Below, one piece after another: positions 58,701 to 64,000 of a DNA stretch of 64,000 nt. Source of the stretch: Strongyloides papillosus (taxonomy: Eukaryota > Nematoda > Chromadorea > Rhabditida > Strongyloididae); the NCBI GenBank assembly GCA_005656395.1, contig SRSI01000014.1, positions 496,001 to 560,000 on the forward strand, given 5' to 3'. The position numbers and the translations under genes are program-made. Every line of letters starts with the position of its first letter. The first letter of the stretch is position 1. A model generated the notes under the pieces. The model made no database searches. It saw only the letters and a list, made by a program, of their open reading frames with translations, and had not been told where the DNA came from.

Positions 58701-61700
58701 ATGGTAAAGCTTTTGATTAACTCAAACCCAAAAACATATAAGCATAAAATAAAATATAAGCTTACAAGTACTAATTTAATATTTGTGTAGAAAATTAACG
58801 TTCAGAACTTGAGGATAACTTGCATAATAAAATAAAATTTATAGATTAGTTCAAGTTAGTGAAATGTTTTTTGTTTCAAGTAGTTTATTTGATATCTACA
58901 ATTTACTTCTCTGTTTTAAGATCAAAGAACGTTTTTTAAAGCAATCAGTTTACGGATTATAGAACCTTTATATTCATTTTAGATTTGAGACACATTAAAA
59001 CTTTGCTGACTTCATCTTTCATATTATCAACTTCTACATAAAAACAATTTATAATTTTTTTTAACAATAATTATTATTCAAAGTAAAAATTTTACTGGTG
59101 TTGTCACTACAATTAAAGATATAATATTAGAAAAGATATAAGAACAAAAGAGATACAATAAAACAATGATATATATTTAAAAATAATGACTTGACCATAG
59201 GTATTTCGTCTTTTATAAGCGAATAAAAGACATAAAGCCAATACGCATCAAACATAAGGTATCTGCATAACCTATGTTTTATCACTTCAAATGAATTATT
59301 TTATCATTTTCTTTCTTAGTAAATTTGATCATAAAAAAATTAAATCAAAAAACAATTTATTTGCCATCATATTTTAATACCTTTTTTAAAATAAAAAATA
59401 TATTCTAATAGTTCAATATAATAAACAGAACTACAGGGTGGCCCGCTTAGAGCCCTTCAGATATTTGTATATATAACTTTGCCCATCCATGAAATACAAA
59501 TGTGGTATTAAAATTATTTAGTTTTCAAGATACATACTATTATCGTTTTACAGATTTCATGGTGAAATTTGGATTCTGAATAAAACTTTAGTTTAGATCA
59601 TTAAAATTCAGGTACATTTTTCAATTTTAAATTAATGTAACTTTCTTATGTAAAAAAATATTTTTATAAAAGTTCTCATTAATAAAAGAGCAACTTCTAT
59701 CTATTTTTAAAATTTTATAAACGTAAAACCTCAATAATTATTTCGAATTTTTTATGTAAAAAATAAACATAAATTTTGTCAATAATTAGGTATTTTTTAA
59801 CAATAATATTCTGATAAGATAATTTTTGAAAATACGCTATTGCTATTTTTATAGAGTAAATAAATTTATATCGAATGGGTGTAGTAACATTTACTGCAAT
59901 TAAATTTACAAAAAGTTATGATTAGTCAAATATTGACCACTTATACAATATTTTAAATAATTAGAGAAAGTATGCAAATTTATTTAATTTTTTAACATTA
60001 AAAATGTTTATTTCCAAAAATATTCACGATATTATACTATTTTGATTATTAACTTTTCGTATTTCAAACAAAGAGGCTTATAAAAATGGAATTAATATAC
60101 GATACTTTAAAGAGATAGGTAACAATGTTTTTTAGAGTAATAGCTATGCAAAATAGTATGATGTGGTGGAAATAACGTAAAAATATTGAAACAATTACTT
60201 TTTAAAAAGTTTGAGTATAAAAAAGATATTGCAGTTTATTGAACAATATATAAACAAATGAGTAATATTATGTTAATTAACACATGTAAGTAATTATAAT
60301 AATATTCAGTTCAATATTTTTTAAATGTTGGGAAATACAATATTTATGTTTTCAAAAGTATGATAATGGTTATCTTAGATAAATTTTTAATTTCCTTAAA
60401 ATTAAGTATAATTAATGATATTATATTAGTTGCATGAATACCTATTTTCTGAATTAAAATGTTATAAAAACTTCTTGAAAAATGACTCATAAAAATTTTT
60501 GAAAAAATTCACAATTTTTTTTGTTAAAGAATTACTCAAAATTGTTAGACCTATATGTTCATGATATTTTAAGAATAGATAGAAAAGAAGTAACTTTTTT
60601 ATAATAAAGTAAAATTTTATAGATGTTTTATTGGTACGCATACACAAAATAGTAGAAGACTTTTATTAACAATAAATAAGAGTTACAAAAATGGTACCCA
60701 CTCAAATTTTATATATTTTTTAAAATGTCATTGCTATCTACTTACTATTTTATAAATATTACTATTTCTAATATCTCCTTACACACGTTTCCAGAACTTC
60801 CTAAACACGTTACCATAACTAAAAAAAAATTAAATTTTGAATAAAAAAAACAATGTTAAGTAAACTCAAAACTAGATAAATAAAATTTAGATGGCACATA
60901 ACAGTTATATATTAGTTTTCTTGATGAAAATTAGATTGCGTTACAAGAAGAGTTTTATTTTTTACTATTTACTACTTTACCATAAGCAATAATCATAAAA
61001 AAAATCTTTTCATATAAAAAGTCACGATTATTGAAATTTAAAAAATGTACCCAAATTTTGGAAATCTGTAACACCGAATGGAATCTAGATTTCTTTATGA
61101 AAATTATAAAACTAGAATAATATGTATGTTAGTTACAAATTATTATAATATTAAATTTTTGTTCAAGAATAAGCGGAGTTGTATATACAAATATCTGGAA
61201 GGTCTTACGTGGGCCATTCTTTACAGTTATGATATTTTAGGAATATGTAAAAATGAACTTACTTTTTCATAATCACACGCAATCATAAAGATATCTTTCG
61301 ATGTAAAAAAATTTCATTTATTTAAGATACAAAATTGTACGTTAGTTTCGAAGAATAATAACTCTACACATAATCAAAATTTCTTATTACAATTTGTAAA
61401 AGTCTAACTGTATGTATCTTGGCCCAAAATAGTTGTATTACTACACTTTCATTTTTAAAATAAGCAGAATTATATATGTGAATATCTGAAAAACCTTAAG
61501 CGGGTTGCCTTATGTATTAATTTTTTTACATGTTTTTTTCTAACTATTGTTTAAATGTTAAATAAATTAAGTTTAAGTAAATTAGATAATGATAAATTTT
61601 GTCAAGTAAAAGCAAATAAATAACTACAAAAAAATATGTAATTTAACAAAATTTTATTTTATAATACCTTAAAGATTTAAATATTAACCATTTTCCAAAA

Positions 61701-64000
61701 CAACTTTACACTATAAAAAGGTCAAATTTTGACAAATGTTGATGAAATGTAATAAAGTGTCCCACCCAATAAAAAATTGAACCTCATTCAAATTTTTAAA
61801 AAATCAAATGACACTAAAAATATTGGAAACGACTCAAAATTTTAGGTAGTCGCATAAACTTTGCCTTTTTTTTACAAAAATATGTATGTTTGACATTTTG
61901 ACGTGATGTAATTTTTTTTCAATCTAAATATTTCTTACAATATTATGCATATCTTTGAGTCTAACTTATTCTTCTTATTACTTAATGAAGTACGTTGGTA
62001 GAAGCCAATTTCGTGTAAAATTGTAAACGTTTTAGCAAAAATCATTCTTTTACACAATCTACTAATAACAATAACTTTAGAAGTTTAAAAACTTCATTAC
62101 AATAGTGACGAAAAGTAATAATTAATTAACCACAAAAAGAATGAATTATTAAAAATTATATTTTAGTATTTGTTTATATTTCAAATTAATATAATTGAAA
62201 ATTATTTTTTACTATAGACAAAAATGCATATTATTTTATAACTTTGCTTAAGTTTGACTTTTCAAGATGATCTTTAAAGATATTATAAAAAAAATTTGAA
62301 CTTTCAGATGAATTTAAATTTATAAAAAAATGTAATTTATAATAATTCAAGCTAGTAAAACTTATCAACAAAATTATTCTGATATGTTAAAAATGCTTTT
62401 TATAAAAAATTCATAATTTTATGTAAAATAGATTTTTAATCTAATATTTTGAAATGTATTGTAAGAAAAAAATTAAGTTTTAAAATAAAAACAGTATTTA
62501 CAAAAATAAAAATAGCGAGTTATTTTAGTAATTCTTAAATTAATATTTTAATTTTCATAAGCGAAATATTCGTGATGAAATTAGTCAAAAAGATTTGAAT
62601 TTAATTATGTGAGACAAATTTGATACATTTTATACAAGTCCGTAGCTTATTATTTTGTGAGTAGAAAACTTAAATAAGTTATTTTATTATGAATATAATT
62701 CTATTGATTTTTTTTCTATTTAATTATTTTAATTTATAAATGTAATTTATTAAGATTGTTATTTTTATGATTTAATTAACTTTAAAATACATTTTTATCA
62801 ATAGTATTAATTGTTAATATACTATATTAATTTAAATTTGTTTTTATTACACATCTTTTACTAAACTATTTGACATTGTTATAGGTTTATAGCTCTATTC
62901 CAATACACATTACCTTTAAACTTTTAAAATATCAAAATTTTTTCTCTTAGTTATGTAAGATTTTGATAATATAATTCAATAAAACAAATCTAAGAACTTT
63001 TCTAACAATCAAGTTCCCAATCGCTTGTTCATGATACAATCAATTATCAACAATGATTTTTTGAATAAATAGTTGAAAGTCACTGATGATAAAATTGATC
63101 AAGATAAATTTTAAGGAAGTCATGAATATTCTAGGGAAGCATTTAAGGAATTTTTTGACACTTTGTAACACTTAAAATCTTATAATGTACTAAATTTTTA
63201 TCACCAGTTGTGCATTGTAGAAAAGATTTTAATTTTTGAAAACCAAAAAATAACACTTCAAACTTAGTTTGACAAAAAATGAATATATTTTTAGTATATT
63301 AAGTTATAAAATTTTATTAGAAGCAAAACAAATTGCTACTGATCTATTCTCATATGGCAGTTTTCTACTTGAAAATGGAGGAGAGTATTATGCTAGAAAT
63401 TCTAAATTATCTGTATTACACTTTTCAAACATCTTTTCATATTCTTATAGTGTAATTTTTCTTTGATTAAAGGTTTGTTGTAATACCGAATACTTATGAA
63501 TCATTAATCCTTGTTTGACTTGATAATCCGTTATTATGTATTTACTTTTTGAAAAGATATAGGGAAAGATTGTAATGCACTAGTTATTTTTATTGATGAG
63601 GATGTTATTAGTAAATTATAGAACTTTTATTGAGGTATCTAACAAATTTTTCACTGTTATTAAATTTTATATCACAAAAGTGCAAAAAATATTTAAAAAT
63701 TATGATAAACATTTATGATCAACATTTAGAATGTTTGGTACTTTTAATCAAACAATGTTAAAGTTACTTGATAATAATACTTTAAATTAAAATGTGGCTT
63801 TATAGTGTCCAATATTTTCATGATTTTTTAAGGACGTACGAATTTGCACATTAGAGCTATTCAAACCTGGGTACAAAACTATTTTACTTTTTGAAATACA
63901 CAAAGAGTGTACGATAAAAGTTTAGATGAACTTATTGAACTACAAATTCAAATTTTAAAAGTTATGAAAAGTTATACTAATTGCATAAATAATTATGTAA

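Overview
This window is very AT-rich (about 80% by eye) eukaryotic DNA, almost certainly from a nematode. The grounds are very short introns, TTTTCAG-type acceptors, a Bar-class homeobox gene, a nematode-type secreted protein with cysteine-rich modules, and several mariner copies. The composition and the 39-52 nt introns fit Strongyloides or a relative, but that placement is inference. There is no bacterial gene structure.

Layout. 1-5.0 kb is one arm of an inverted duplication. It carries a palindromic TIR element (E1), a dead mariner and a two-exon gene for a small secreted protein. 5.0-13 kb is gene-free and repeat-derived, with a deleted mariner at 9.1-10.0 kb. 13-23 kb holds a Bar-type homeobox gene (17.3-18.8 kb, minus strand) in long flanks freer of transposons, including a cluster of CAGGTG E-boxes. 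23.3-24.6 kb is a four-exon gene (plus strand) for a secreted protein resembling the nematode MIG-18/fibronectin-I-like family. 24.6-32.5 kb is mostly empty with three MITE-like elements. 32.5-37.8 kb is a complete, apparently very young LTR retrotransposon: identical 137-bp LTRs, a 5-bp target duplication and one intact 1509-codon gag-pol ORF. 38-64 kb is a mosaic of foldback elements, a 2-kb repeat (R), further TIR elements, a second mariner and four more members of the small secreted-protein family (one interrupted by a stop).

How the parts relate. The secreted-protein genes sit in a unit duplicated in direct and inverted orientation. The 1-5 kb arm and the 43.6-51.4 kb arm are inverted copies, so each supplies the empty site for insertions in the other. 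This shows that one mariner, one R copy, one foldback element and a 370-bp insert arrived after the duplication.

The most unusual single item is the retrotransposon. Its normal RNase H, between reverse transcriptase and integrase, appears to have lost catalytic acidic residues, while a second RNase H-like domain with all acidic motifs lies at the extreme C-terminus, after integrase. Its 3' LTR is preceded by a polypyrimidine rather than a polypurine tract on the coding strand. All identifications are from reading the sequence; no database search was possible.
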